A DNA stretch of 64,000 nucleotides, from contig NZ_RKMB01000016.1 of NCBI RefSeq assembly GCF_003797765.1, forward strand, positions 1-64,000. Direction: 5' to 3'. The first letter of the stretch is position 1. Every line of letters begins with the position of its first letter. The notes beneath the pieces were generated by a model. That model worked only from the letters and a program-made list of their open reading frames with translations, searched no databases and was not told the origin of the DNA. A program made the translations under genes and the position numbers. The DNA comes from Ramlibacter sp. WS9. GTDB taxonomy: Bacteria; Pseudomonadota; Gammaproteobacteria; Burkholderiales; Burkholderiaceae_C. Shown here one piece after another: positions 48,195-56,230 of the stretch.

Positions 48195-49574
48195 ATGGTC
48201 AACACAATCGAAGTCGACGCCGCCATCGTCGGTTCGGGGCAGGCCGCGCCCTCGCTCGCGGTGGCGCTGGCGCAGCGCGGCGAGCGCGTCGCCTACATCG
48301 AGGCGGTGCAGCTGGGCGGCTCCTGCATCAACGCGGGCTGCACGCCGACCAAGACGCTGCGCAAGAGCGCGCGCGTCGCGCACCTGGCACGCCGCGCGGC
48401 CGAATTCGGCGTGCGCGTCGGTCCCGTCGAAGTCGACTTCGCCGCGGCGATGGAGCGCATGCAGCAGCGCGTGGACACGGCGCGCGGCGGCCTGGAAACC
48501 TGGGTCGGCGGCCAGGCCAACATCACGCTGCTGCGCGCCTGGGGTTCTTTCGCGGGCCGCAGCGATGGCTGCTTCGACCTGCTGGCCGGCGAACAGCCGG
48601 TGCGGGCCAAGCGCGTGTACCTCAACTCCGGCACGCGCGCGTTCATCCCGGAAATCCCGGGCATCCGTGACGTGCCGTACCTCGACAACGTCAGCCTGCT
48701 CAAGTTGCGCACGCGGCCGCGCCATTTGCTCATCATCGGCGGCAGCTACATCGGCCTCGAGATGGGGCAGATCTTCCGGCGCCTGGGCTGCGAGGTGACT
48801 GTGATCGAAACCGGGCCGCGCATCACCAGCCGCGAGGATCCGGAGGTGTCCGCCTGCATCGCGTCATTCATGGCCGAAGAGGGCGTGACGGTGCTGGCTG
48901 GGCAGCCGGTGTCGCGCGTGGAGCGCGCGGGCGACGGCATCGCATTGCAGGTGGGTGACCGGCGCGTCGAAGGTTCGCACCTGCTGGTGGCGACGGGGCG
49001 CCTGCCCAACACCGAGCGGCTGAACCTCGCGGCGGTCGGCGTGGAAACGGATGCCAGGGGCTTCATTCCCACCAACGCGCGGCTGGAGACCAATGTGCCC
49101 GGCATCTGGGCGTTGGGCGACATCAACAAACGCGGCGCCTTCACGCACACGAGCTATCACGACCACGAAATCGCCCTGGCCAATCACGACGGCGGCGAAC
49201 GCTCCGCCGACGACCGCATCATGGCCTACGCCATGTTCACCGACCCGCCGCTGGGCCGTGTCGGCATGTCGGAGGCGGAAGCGCGCGCCAGCGGCAAGCG
49301 CATCCTGATGGCGACCTTCGACATGAAGAACGTGAGCCGCGCCAAGGAAGAAAGCGAAACCACCGGCCTCATCAAGCTGCTGGTCGACGCCGACACCGAG
49401 CGCTTCGTCGGCGCCACAGTGCTGGGCATCAACGGCGACGAGATCATCCAGGTGGTCAGCAACTTCATGGCGGCCGGCGCGAGCTGGCGCGTGATGAAGG
49501 ACGCGTTGCCGGTGCACCCGACGGTGACGGAGTTCTTCCCGACCATCCTGGGCAACCTCAAGCCGCTGCAATGA
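48195..49574 (+). CDS. Pyridine nucleotide-disulphide oxidoreductase (mercuric reductase-like)
   Basis: A 459-aa class I flavoprotein disulphide reductase. FAD motif VGSGQAAPSLAVALAQRG, redox-active Cx4C in GGSCINAGCTPTK, NAD motif IIGGSYIGLEMGQIFRRLG, FAD motif 2 in GIWALGDINKRGAFTHTSYHD and the dimer interface with GASWRVMKDALPVHPTVTEFF, where the catalytic His-Pro is HP. No extra C-terminal Cys pair as in MerA, so mercury is not the substrate. Following egtB-egtD-DUF427 in an apparent operon; a role in keeping ergothioneine or another thiol reduced is inference. Confidence 0.92.
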   Translation: MVNTIEVDAAIVGSGQAAPSLAVALAQRGERVAYIEAVQLGGSCINAGCTPTKTLRKSARVAHLARRAAEFGVRVGPVEVDFAAAMERMQQRVDTARGGLETWVGGQANITLLRAWGSFAGRSDGCFDLLAGEQPVRAKRVYLNSGTRAFIPEIPGIRDVPYLDNVSLLKLRTRPRHLLIIGGSYIGLEMGQIFRRLGCEVTVIETGPRITSREDPEVSACIASFMAEEGVTVLAGQPVSRVERAGDGIALQVGDRRVEGSHLLVATGRLPNTERLNLAAVGVETDARGFIPTNARLETNVPGIWALGDINKRGAFTHTSYHDHEIALANHDGGERSADDRIMAYAMFTDPPLGRVGMSEAEARASGKRILMATFDMKNVSRAKEESETTGLIKLLVDADTERFVGATVLGINGDEIIQVVSNFMAAGASWRVMKDALPVHPTVTEFFPTILGNLKPLQ

Positions 49575-49606
49575 CCGGGCCGCGGCGGGCTTGATATGCT
49601 CGCCGG

Positions 49607-50335
49607 ATGATCCTCGCGCCTTCCCTCACCGCACCCGCCGCCGTGCCCGCCGCGCTGCGTGGCCAGGGCTATGCCGTCGTCGCCCCCCAAGCCGTCTGCG
49701 ATCTGGCGGGGTGCCGGCTGGATGGCCTGCTGGCGCTCAACCCCAGCTGGGACGGCCTGCCGCCCGACAACTACCTGAAGGACGGCGGCCACTATCGCAG
49801 GCGCCGCCACTCGTGCTTCGTGGTGACAGGCGATGAGGTGGCGCAGGTGGCGCACCGCGCGCACTGGCAACCGGTCGAATACAACGCATTGCACGGCGGC
49901 ATGCAGCGGTGGTTCGAGCCGGTGGAGCCGGCGGTGGTGGGCGCTCCGGCGTGGCGGCAAATGCTGCACGGCCTGGCGCAGCTGGCGTCGGGTCTCAAGG
50001 GCGCCCAGCCCTGGTATGTGGAAGCGCACCAGTTCCGTATCGACACCGAAGGCGGCATCGGGCGGCCGACACCGGAAGGGGCGCACCGCGACGGCGTGGA
50101 CCTGGTGGCGGTGTTCCTGGTCGGGCGCGAAGGCATCAAGGGGGGCGAGACCCGCGTGTTCGAAGCTGCGGGCCCGGCGGGCCAACGCTTCACGCTGGTC
50201 GAGCCCTGGAGCCTGCTGCTGCTGGACGACGAACGCGTGATCCACGAATCCACGCCGATTCAGCCTGTGGCCGAAGGCGGCCATCGCGACACGCTGGTCG
50301 TGACGTTGCGCGCAGGCGGCTTTCAGGGCGGTTGA
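49607..50335 (+). CDS. 2OG-Fe(II) dioxygenase family protein
   Basis: A 242-aa member of the 2OG-Fe dioxygenase group typified by L-isoleucine hydroxylases. Metal ligands are the His-x-Asp in HRDGVDLVAVFL and a later His in RVIHESTPI; the ArgTHR-like 2OG anchor could be HRDTLVVTLRAGGF. The N-terminal part (LLALNPSWDGLPPDNYLKDG) precedes the core. It follows the MerA-like gene after 32 bp on the same strand. Possibly hydroxylates an amino acid or a betaine; not shown. Confidence 0.85.
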   Translation: MILAPSLTAPAAVPAALRGQGYAVVAPQAVCDLAGCRLDGLLALNPSWDGLPPDNYLKDGGHYRRRRHSCFVVTGDEVAQVAHRAHWQPVEYNALHGGMQRWFEPVEPAVVGAPAWRQMLHGLAQLASGLKGAQPWYVEAHQFRIDTEGGIGRPTPEGAHRDGVDLVAVFLVGREGIKGGETRVFEAAGPAGQRFTLVEPWSLLLLDDERVIHESTPIQPVAEGGHRDTLVVTLRAGGFQGG

Positions 50336-50341
50336 GCGCCG

Positions 50342-50644
50342 TCAGCGGCGTCCGATGTGCGCCAGGAACGGCTGCGCCTTCCGCCAGAGGCGCCATCCCC
50401 ACCACAGCTTGACGCCCCAGGCCGCAGCGCGTCGCGGCCGGAGCACGATGGGCAGGGCCACCGCGGCGGCGATCCACCATGGCCGCGAGATCAGCCAGTG
50501 GGCGCCGCCCCTCAACTGGTCCGCGATGGCCAGCGGGCGTTCAAGCGCCATTGAATCCTGCGCCAGCTGTTCGCGCAGCATTTGGCTGCGCGCGGCCAAT
50601 TCGCCTTGACGGACCAGCATCATCATCCGGCGCTCGCTGAACAT
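50342..50644 (-). CDS. YqjK-like small membrane-associated protein
   Basis: A 100-aa basic protein with an N-terminal helix (MLVRQGELAARSQMLREQL) and a hydrophobic stretch (WWIAAAVALPIVL) followed by basic, Trp-rich residues. Position directly downstream of YqjE-like and YqjD-like genes and its general layout match YqjK of E. coli. Function unknown. Convergent with the 2OG-Fe dioxygenase gene at 7 bp, no room for a terminator. Confidence 0.75.
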   Translation of the reverse strand: MFSERRMMMLVRQGELAARSQMLREQLAQDSMALERPLAIADQLRGGAHWLISRPWWIAAAVALPIVLRPRRAAAWGVKLWWGWRLWRKAQPFLAHIGRR

Positions 50645-50653
50645 GACCGGTGC

Positions 50654-51040
50654 CTATTCGTGAGGCGCGAGGCCCGCGCGGTCGCGCGACAGCTCGGCCA
50701 GTGTGGCCTTGAAGGCTCCGCCCGGGCTTTGCAGGCGATGCCCGCCTGATCGCATCGCGAGCACGCCGCCGGCCAGAAACGCCAAAGTCAAAACCGCCAG
50801 CGCCACGATGCGGTAGCCCTCCGCAAACAGCATCACGACCAGCGCGCAAAGCAGCACGGCGCCGACCGACAGCAGCATGAGGCCGATGCCGGCCAGCAGC
50901 AGGCCGTCGAAGATTCGCAGCTTCTCCTGCTCGAGCTCGTTGCCGAACAGTTGCAGGCGCACCTGCCCGATCTCCAGCACCGTGCCGAGCAGGCGGCGCA
51001 GCGACCCGAAGAGCCCGACAGACGGTTCCGTCTCGCTCAT
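50654..51040 (-). CDS. YqjE-like phage holin family membrane protein
   Basis: A 128-aa protein with two membrane helices in a hairpin (LLLAGIGLMLLSVGAVLLCA and IVALAVLTLAFLAGGVLAM) and an amphipathic N-terminus with VRLQLFGNELEQEKLR, the signature of the YqjE/phage-holin superfamily. Between DUF883 and YqjK-like genes in a conserved YqjDEK block associated with envelope and ribosome hibernation in enterobacteria. Start at 51040 is the family start; 8 bp to the previous gene. Confidence 0.85.
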   Translation of the reverse strand: MSETEPSVGLFGSLRRLLGTVLEIGQVRLQLFGNELEQEKLRIFDGLLLAGIGLMLLSVGAVLLCALVVMLFAEGYRIVALAVLTLAFLAGGVLAMRSGGHRLQSPGGAFKATLAELSRDRAGLAPHE

Positions 51041-51048
51041 CGCCCGCT

Positions 51049-51360
51049 CTAGCGGCGGCTGATCAGCATGCCGACGACCAGCCCGACACCGGCGGCGATG
51101 CCGACGGCGCGCCAGGGGTTGTCGTGGACATAGTTGTCGGCGGCCTTGCCTGCGTCCTTGGCGCGATTGATGGCCATTTCCTGGAGGTTGGAGAGATCCG
51201 CCTTGGCCTGCTCCATTCGCGCCTGCATCCGCAGGCGCATTTCGGCCGCCTTGTCGCCGACATTGCCAGCGGTGAGCTTGAGCAGTTCTTCGGCGTCGGC
51301 GATCACGAGTTTGAGATCGGTCATCAATTTTTCTTTGTGGGCGGTGGTCATCTCGGACAT
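51049..51360 (-). CDS. DUF883 protein, ElaB/YqjD family
   Basis: A 103-aa helical protein with a C-terminal membrane anchor: long amphipathic part (DLKLVIADAEELLKLTAGN, MRLRMQARMEQAKADLSNLQ) then GIAAGVGLVVGMLISRR. In E. coli YqjD/ElaB bind ribosomes at the membrane in stationary phase. GGAGG precedes the ATG at 51360. First of three genes transcribed leftward (YqjD-YqjE-YqjK). Confidence 0.9.
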   Translation of the reverse strand: MSEMTTAHKEKLMTDLKLVIADAEELLKLTAGNVGDKAAEMRLRMQARMEQAKADLSNLQEMAINRAKDAGKAADNYVHDNPWRAVGIAAGVGLVVGMLISRR

Positions 51361-51440
51361 GCGAGCCTCCATTGTTCGGGTTGGAAGCAAATGGTAGCGC
51401 TTGGCGGCGCCGTTGAGGCACAAAAATGGCGCAACTCTCA

Positions 51441-51990
51441 TCAGTCGCGTACGTCGGCGACCGGATTCGCGCCGAAGTCCGCCCGCCCCAGCACGGCCAG
51501 CACTCGCGCCGCGGCTTCCGCCGTCGAGGTGAGCATGCCCTTGTCCTTCAAACCGATGAAGTTGCCGATGTCGGGAAACTGGCTGGCGTCCGCGCTGCGC
51601 AGTTGCACCTGCATGTCGGTGTCGATCACCCCGGGGGCGAGCGAGCACAACTTGGCGCCGTCGGGTTTGCCCGCCTCTTCGAGCGCCACGCAGCGGGTGA
51701 AGTGGTCCATGCCGGCCTTGGCGGCGCAGTACGCGGCCTGAGATGCCATCGGCCGCCGCCCCAGGCCTGACGAGATGTTCAGCACCCTGCGCTGCGCTCG
51801 CCATGCCCCGGTGGCGCGCAGGAAGGCGGACGTGAGCAGCATCGGCGCCTCCAGGTCCACCCGCAGCGCCTCCGCCAGTTCGGCGACCGGAATGGCGTCG
51901 AGCGGAGCCGCGCGCGGCACGAGGCCGGCGTTGTTGATCAGGGTGACCGAAGCGAAGGCGCCGCCGTCTTCAAACGCAAGCGTCGAACAA
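51441..51990 (-). pseudogene. N-terminally truncated short-chain dehydrogenase remnant
   Basis: The minus strand encodes about 180 residues of an SDR: the NNAG strand (VTLINNAGLVPR), the Ser region RVLNISSGLGRRP and the catalytic Tyr-Lys (YCAAKAGMDHFTRCVALEE), then a normal SDR C-terminus. The upstream part, which should contain the TGxxxGxG cofactor motif and about 75 residues, is missing: the similarity stops near 51990 and the intact intradiol dioxygenase stop is at 52009. The frame stays open into the dioxygenase but without SDR sequence. Most likely an N-terminal deletion; the residual product could not bind NAD(P). Confidence 0.75.
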
Positions 51991-52008
51991 ACTTGCGCGC
52001 CCGGGACA

Positions 52009-52635
52009 CTATGCCGCCACGACGATAGGGAAGGTCGCATGCAAACCACCTGTCCCGGCGATGAACGGCACTGTGACAGCGGCGCGCGCCTGTTCGTCGA
52101 GGCGACGCCAGATACCGTCGCGCTCATTGCCCGGATCGCCCGCCACGTACAACTGCGTCGTCAGCAATTCGCGTGAGCCCAGCTTGACCTTGACGTGGAT
52201 GTGCGGCGTGCGGCCGCTGTACGCCACGGGACGGATGGTGCGGAAGCGGTAGCTGCCATCGGCGCCGACCGTCACGCGGCCGAAGCCCTGGAAAGCCGGA
52301 TCGGCCTTGCCGCCACGGTCGCCGGGGTGGTGGTAGTGGCCGGTCTCGTCGCACTGCCAGATTTCGACTTGCGCACCGGCCAGCGGCTTGCCCTGCAGGT
52401 CGGTGACGCTGCCCTCGACCCACGAGGGTTGGCCACCGCGGTATTCCAGCGTGCCGCTGCGCAACAGGTCGGCGTCGGCGTCCTTGGGCAGGCTCACGGG
52501 ATAGAACGGGCCTTCGGTCTGGGAGGGCGTGGCGCGCCGGGGCTGCGCCGGCTGGGCGCGAGCACCTGTCCAGAACACAGGCAGCGCCACCAGTGCGGCG
52601 GCCGCCGCACGCCGGTTGAGCAGGGAAGGGGGCAT
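52009..52635 (-). CDS. Exported intradiol ring-cleavage dioxygenase-like protein
   Basis: A 208-aa protein of the catechol/protocatechuate intradiol dioxygenase fold. It starts with a Tat-type signal (LLNRRAAAAALVALPVFW), unusual for a ring-cleaving enzyme. Candidate Fe(III) ligands are Tyr in GHYHHPGD and Tyr in VAYSGRTPHIHVKV with the two His of that segment. TEGPFYP and VEIWQCDETGHY are conserved family segments. Such exported members may act on lignin-derived or other extracytoplasmic aromatics. GGAG precedes the ATG at 52635. Confidence 0.87.
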   Translation of the reverse strand: MPPSLLNRRAAAAALVALPVFWTGARAQPAQPRRATPSQTEGPFYPVSLPKDADADLLRSGTLEYRGGQPSWVEGSVTDLQGKPLAGAQVEIWQCDETGHYHHPGDRGGKADPAFQGFGRVTVGADGSYRFRTIRPVAYSGRTPHIHVKVKLGSRELLTTQLYVAGDPGNERDGIWRRLDEQARAAVTVPFIAGTGGLHATFPIVVAA

Positions 52636-52691
52636 CGGGCTCTCCTGGGGTTTCACGGTCTGAGAGGAAGCGCGGGCCGGAGTTCCCTCAC

Positions 52692-53384
52692 TCAGAACGG
52701 ACAAGCGCTGGAGAAGGCCAGCGCTTCACCTGTCGCGGGGTGTGTGAACCGCAGTCCCGTCGCGTGCAGCAGCAACCGCGGTGACTGCGCCTGGACTTCG
52801 GCGGGCGCGTAGAGCGTGTCGCCCACGATGGGATGGCCCAGAGCTTGCAGGTGCACCCGCAATTGGTGCGAGCGGCCCGTGAGGGGTTCGAGTTCGAGGC
52901 GCGTGGTGCCCCCACGCCCACCTGCACCCAAAGCAGACTCGAGGACTCGCCATCGTGTCTGGCTCGGCTTGCCATGCTCGTGGTCGACGACTCGCCGCGG
53001 CCGATTGGGCCAGTCCGCCGCCAGCGGCAGGTCGATCAGCGACCAGCCATCGGTGGATGAAGCCGGCGTTTCCAGGCGGCCTGTGACGACGGCGGCATAC
53101 CGCTTGCCCACCTCCCGCTGCGCGAACGCGCTGCTCATGCGCCTTTGCATGTCGGCACCGCGCGCCATGAGCCAGAGCCCCGACGTCGCCATGTCGAGCC
53201 GATGCACCACCAGCGCGTCGGGGTACGCGCGCTGGGCCCGCGCCGCCATGCAGTCCTGCTTGTCGGCTCCCCGGCCGGGGACGCTCAGAAGGCCGGAGGG
53301 TTTGTCGAAGACCAGCAGATGGGTGTCGGCATGCAGCAGCGACAGCCCGTGGCCGCCGGTATCCGCATCCGATAATTTGCGCAT
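52692..53384 (-). CDS. RluA-family pseudouridine synthase
   Basis: A 230-aa RNA pseudouridine synthase of the RluA family without S4 domain, similar in size to RluA/TruC. Catalytic Asp is in VVHRLDMATSGL; FDKPSGLLSVPGRG and the GRSHQLRVHLQALGHPIVGD segment complete the signature. Start at 53384 (or 53390) is the only ATG upstream of the conserved core, and it overlaps the start of the divergent DUF486 gene. Target RNA cannot be read from sequence. Confidence 0.9.
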   Translation of the reverse strand: MRKLSDADTGGHGLSLLHADTHLLVFDKPSGLLSVPGRGADKQDCMAARAQRAYPDALVVHRLDMATSGLWLMARGADMQRRMSSAFAQREVGKRYAAVVTGRLETPASSTDGWSLIDLPLAADWPNRPRRVVDHEHGKPSQTRWRVLESALGAGGRGGTTRLELEPLTGRSHQLRVHLQALGHPIVGDTLYAPAEVQAQSPRLLLHATGLRFTHPATGEALAFSSACPF

Positions 53385-53751
53385 GAGCATGCTTTCCTCG
53401 ATCCCATTTTCGCTGCAGGCCATCGTGCTGCTGATAGCGTCCAACATCTTCATGACCATGGCCTGGTATGGCCACCTGAAAAACCTGGCGACGGCGCCGT
53501 GGTACACCGCGGCGCTCATCAGCTGGGGCATTGCACTGGCGGAATATCTGTTGCAGGTGCCGGCCAACCGCATCGGTTTCCAGCAGGCCGCGTTGTCCGT
53601 GGGCCAGCTGAAGATCATCCAGGAAGTGATCACCCTGGCCGTCTTCGTGCCGTTTGCCGTGCTGTACCTCGACGAGCCGCTCAAGCTGGATTACCTGTGG
53701 GCGGCTCTGTGCATGGTTGGCGCCGTCTATTTCATATTCCGCAGTGCTTGA
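53383..53751 (+). CDS. DMT-like small membrane protein (DUF486)
   Basis: A 122-aa protein with four helices (VLLIASNIFMTMAWYGHLKN; WYTAALISWGIALAEYLL; VITLAVFVPFAVLYL; LWAALCMVGAVYFIF), the size and sequence pattern of DUF486/DMT-type half transporters. Start MSMLSSIP at 53383; an alternative ATG is at 53389. Its start codon overlaps that of the divergent pseudouridine synthase. GATAAT at 53370-53375 is a possible -10, giving a nearly leaderless transcript. No substrate known. Confidence 0.88.
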   Translation: MSMLSSIPFSLQAIVLLIASNIFMTMAWYGHLKNLATAPWYTAALISWGIALAEYLLQVPANRIGFQQAALSVGQLKIIQEVITLAVFVPFAVLYLDEPLKLDYLWAALCMVGAVYFIFRSA

Positions 53752-53759
53752 AGAAAATT

Positions 53760-53832
53760 GCCCCCGCGCTTCTCACTTCGTGCAGTGCGCTGCCCGCCGA
53801 GGGGCCCGGGCCCGCCCAGGGGCGGCCCGTCG
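53760..53832 (-). repeat. Interspersed GC-rich repeat, family A, copy 2 (inverted)
   Basis: Reverse complement of the block at 1071-1142; reading the minus strand gives CGACGGGCCGCCCCTGGGCG, then CCCCTCGG, GGGCAGCGCAC and GAAGTGAGAAGCGCGGGGGC. Differences from copy 1 lie mostly in the middle. It fills most of the gap between the DUF486 gene and the DUF47 gene (53752-53894). Confidence 0.8.
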
Positions 53833-53894
53833 GAGACCCGACCCCAGTTACACTCGCCGCACCCGAATCCCCGATCCCCAACCAGGAGCCAGCA

Positions 53895-54542
53895 ATGCTG
53901 TTTGGCAAGCTGCTGCCGCGCGAAGGCAATTTCTTCGAGATGTTCAACCAGCACGCCGACAAGATCGTCGAGGCGGCGCGTGCTTTCTCCCAGCTGGTGG
54001 CCAACTACAGCGATGTGCACCTGCGCGAGCAGTACAACCGCGACGTGGACAATGCCGAGCGCGCCGCCGACCGGGTCACGCATGACGTGAACCGGATGAT
54101 CCACCGCACGTTCATCACGCCGATCGACCGCGACCAGATCCACAAGCTCATCAACACGATGGACGACGTGGCCGACCTGATCCAGGACTCTGCGGAAACC
54201 ATGGCGCTGTACGACGTCAAGGCCGTGAACGAGGAAATCACCCGCCTCACCGACCTGAGCGTCAAGTGCTGCGACCGCCTGAAGGAAGCCGTCTACATGA
54301 TCGGCAAGCTCGCGGATCCGGCCACCGCCGAAGCGGCCCTGAAGACCTGCGAAGAGATCGACAAGCTCGAGTCCGACGCAGACCGGGTGATGCGCTCGGC
54401 CATGAGCAAGCTGTTCCGCGAGGAGCCGGACGTGCGTGAAGTGCTCAAGCTCAAGGCCATCTACGAGCTCTTGGAAACCATCACGGACAAGTGCGAAGAC
54501 GTGGCCAACGTGATCGAGGGCATCGTCCTCGAGCATTCCTGA
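53895..54542 (+). CDS. DUF47 / PhoU-like phosphate transport accessory protein
   Basis: A 215-aa DUF47 protein, an all-helical PhoU-like chain (opening MLFGKLLPREGNFFEMFNQH; LINTMDDVADLIQDSAET; ITDKCEDVANVIEGIVLEHS with acidic metal-binding clusters). Members partner with Pit-type phosphate transporters; the pit gene follows 15 bp later, as is usual. AGGAG lies upstream of the ATG. Role as regulator of phosphate uptake is from family knowledge. Confidence 0.93.
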   Translation: MLFGKLLPREGNFFEMFNQHADKIVEAARAFSQLVANYSDVHLREQYNRDVDNAERAADRVTHDVNRMIHRTFITPIDRDQIHKLINTMDDVADLIQDSAETMALYDVKAVNEEITRLTDLSVKCCDRLKEAVYMIGKLADPATAEAALKTCEEIDKLESDADRVMRSAMSKLFREEPDVREVLKLKAIYELLETITDKCEDVANVIEGIVLEHS

Positions 54543-54557
54543 CCGGGGATCGAACGC

Positions 54558-55568
54558 ATGGAAAACGTGCCGACCGCCCTGTGGGTGGTGATCCTGCTGG
54601 TAGCGCTGGCGCTTGCCTTCGACTTCATGAACGGGTTCCACGACGCGGCGAATTCGATCGCCACCGTCGTCTCCACGGGGGTGCTCAAGCCGACCACGGC
54701 CGTGGTGTTCGCCGCTTTTTTTAACGTGATCGCTATCCTGATCTTCCACCTGAGCGTCGCCGCGACGGTCGGAAAGGGCATCGTCCAGCCGGGGGTGGTG
54801 GACACCCACGTTGTGTTCGGCGCGCTGGTGGGCGCGATCACGTGGAACGTGGTGACCTGGTACTACGGCATCCCCAGCAGCTCTTCGCACGCGCTGATCG
54901 GCGGCATCGTGGGAGCCGTCATCGCCAAGGCCGGCGCGGGCTCGCTCATCGCGACGGGCATCGGCAAGACGGTGCTTTTCATCTTCGTTTCACCGGTCCT
55001 CGGGTTCACGCTTGGCTCCCTCATCATGGTGGCCGTGTCGCATATTTTCAGGCGGGCCACGCCATCGAAGGTCGACCGGTGGTTCCGCCGCCTCCAGCTG
55101 GTTTCGGCCGGCGCTTACAGCCTGGGCCACGGCGGCAATGATGCGCAAAAGACCATCGGCATCATCTGGATGCTGCTGATCGCTACCGGCTACACCGCGG
55201 CGGGCGACACCTCGCCACCGAACTGGGTCATCCTGTCCTGCTACTTCGCGATCGGCTTCGGCACAATGTTCGGCGGCTGGCGCATCGTCAAGACCATGGG
55301 CCAGAAGATCACGAAGCTCAAGCCGGTGCACGGCTTCTGCGCGGAAACCGGTGGTGCCGTGACGTTGTTCCTGGCCACAGCGCTCGGCATTCCGGTATCC
55401 ACCACGCACACCATCACCGGCGCCATCGTCGGTGTCGGCTCCACACAGCGCGCCAGCGCCGTGCGCTGGGGCGTGGCTGGCAACATCGTATGGGCCTGGA
55501 TCTTCACCATCCCGGCGTCAGCCTTCGTCGCCGCCATCGCTTACTGGGTGAGCCTGCAGATCTTCTGA
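54558..55568 (+). CDS. pit: Inorganic phosphate transporter, Pit family
   Basis: A 336-aa inner-membrane low-affinity phosphate (metal-phosphate) transporter. Diagnostic motifs: DFMNGFHDAANSIATVV near the N-terminus and its duplicate GHGGNDAQKTIGIIW in the second half; about ten helices. AAC-type start at 54558 follows GGGGA. It is in an operon with DUF47. No PhoB box was identified upstream of the pair. Confidence 0.95.
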   Translation: MENVPTALWVVILLVALALAFDFMNGFHDAANSIATVVSTGVLKPTTAVVFAAFFNVIAILIFHLSVAATVGKGIVQPGVVDTHVVFGALVGAITWNVVTWYYGIPSSSSHALIGGIVGAVIAKAGAGSLIATGIGKTVLFIFVSPVLGFTLGSLIMVAVSHIFRRATPSKVDRWFRRLQLVSAGAYSLGHGGNDAQKTIGIIWMLLIATGYTAAGDTSPPNWVILSCYFAIGFGTMFGGWRIVKTMGQKITKLKPVHGFCAETGGAVTLFLATALGIPVSTTHTITGAIVGVGSTQRASAVRWGVAGNIVWAWIFTIPASAFVAAIAYWVSLQIF

Positions 55569-55581
55569 CAGGCACAACAAG

Positions 55582-56118
55582 TCACAATCCCGGCGGGTTC
55601 GGATGCAGCCGCGCCATCGACAAGCAGTCGACGTAGCGCCCGTTCTTCAGCCCGAAGGCCGTGTGCCGGCCTTCCTCGACAAAGCCCATCTTGCGATACA
55701 GCGCGATCGCGCGGTCGTTGTCGGCGTGAACGTACAGTTCCACGCGCAGCACGCCGGCCCAGTTGTCGGCCCAGTCCAGCGCGCGGGCAAGCAACCGCTG
55801 GCCCACGCCGCGCCCTTGCCATTGTGGGCTGACGCTGAGGCCCAGGCCGCGCACATGCATGCGGCGCAAGGTGGCGCTCTGCACGTGCAGGCCGGCGCAG
55901 CCGGCAACCTCGTCGCCGGCCATGGCGACGAGGCGGCAGGCATTCGACTCCATCTTCTGCAGGTATTCCAGACGCGACGCGACGGGCGCATCGGGCATCT
56001 GCAGCAGGCCCTCGAATACGCCGGGCTGCCCCAGATGTGCGGAAATCCGCGCGGCGTCTTCGGGTTCGGCGCTGCGGATGATGATGGCGTCGGCGTCAGC
56101 CTTGTGGGCGGCGTCCAT
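55582..56118 (-). CDS. GNAT N-acetyltransferase (RimI-type fold)
   Basis: A 178-aa GNAT acetyltransferase, acyl group from acetyl-CoA. The CoA motif is LGLSVSPQWQGRGVGQRLL, with the typical VELYVHADNDRAIALYRKMGF following. Start at 56118 follows a GGAG. The first ten residues are variable. Substrate unknown. It is convergent with pit across 13 bp. Confidence 0.9.
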   Translation of the reverse strand: MDAAHKADADAIIIRSAEPEDAARISAHLGQPGVFEGLLQMPDAPVASRLEYLQKMESNACRLVAMAGDEVAGCAGLHVQSATLRRMHVRGLGLSVSPQWQGRGVGQRLLARALDWADNWAGVLRVELYVHADNDRAIALYRKMGFVEEGRHTAFGLKNGRYVDCLSMARLHPNPPGL

Positions 56119-56230
56119 GTCGTTTCTCCTGGTGAGGGTGGATGGACGAACCAATCTACCCAGTGGCTCGCGGCGCGGCAAATGCCGCCTGCGCATGGAA
56201 CGATGCCGTAACCACGCTCGCGCGTGCCGG

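Noticed and set aside
48195-49574. True mercuric reductase
   Set aside because: The C-terminal cysteine pair that binds mercury is absent and there is no merR, merT or merP nearby.
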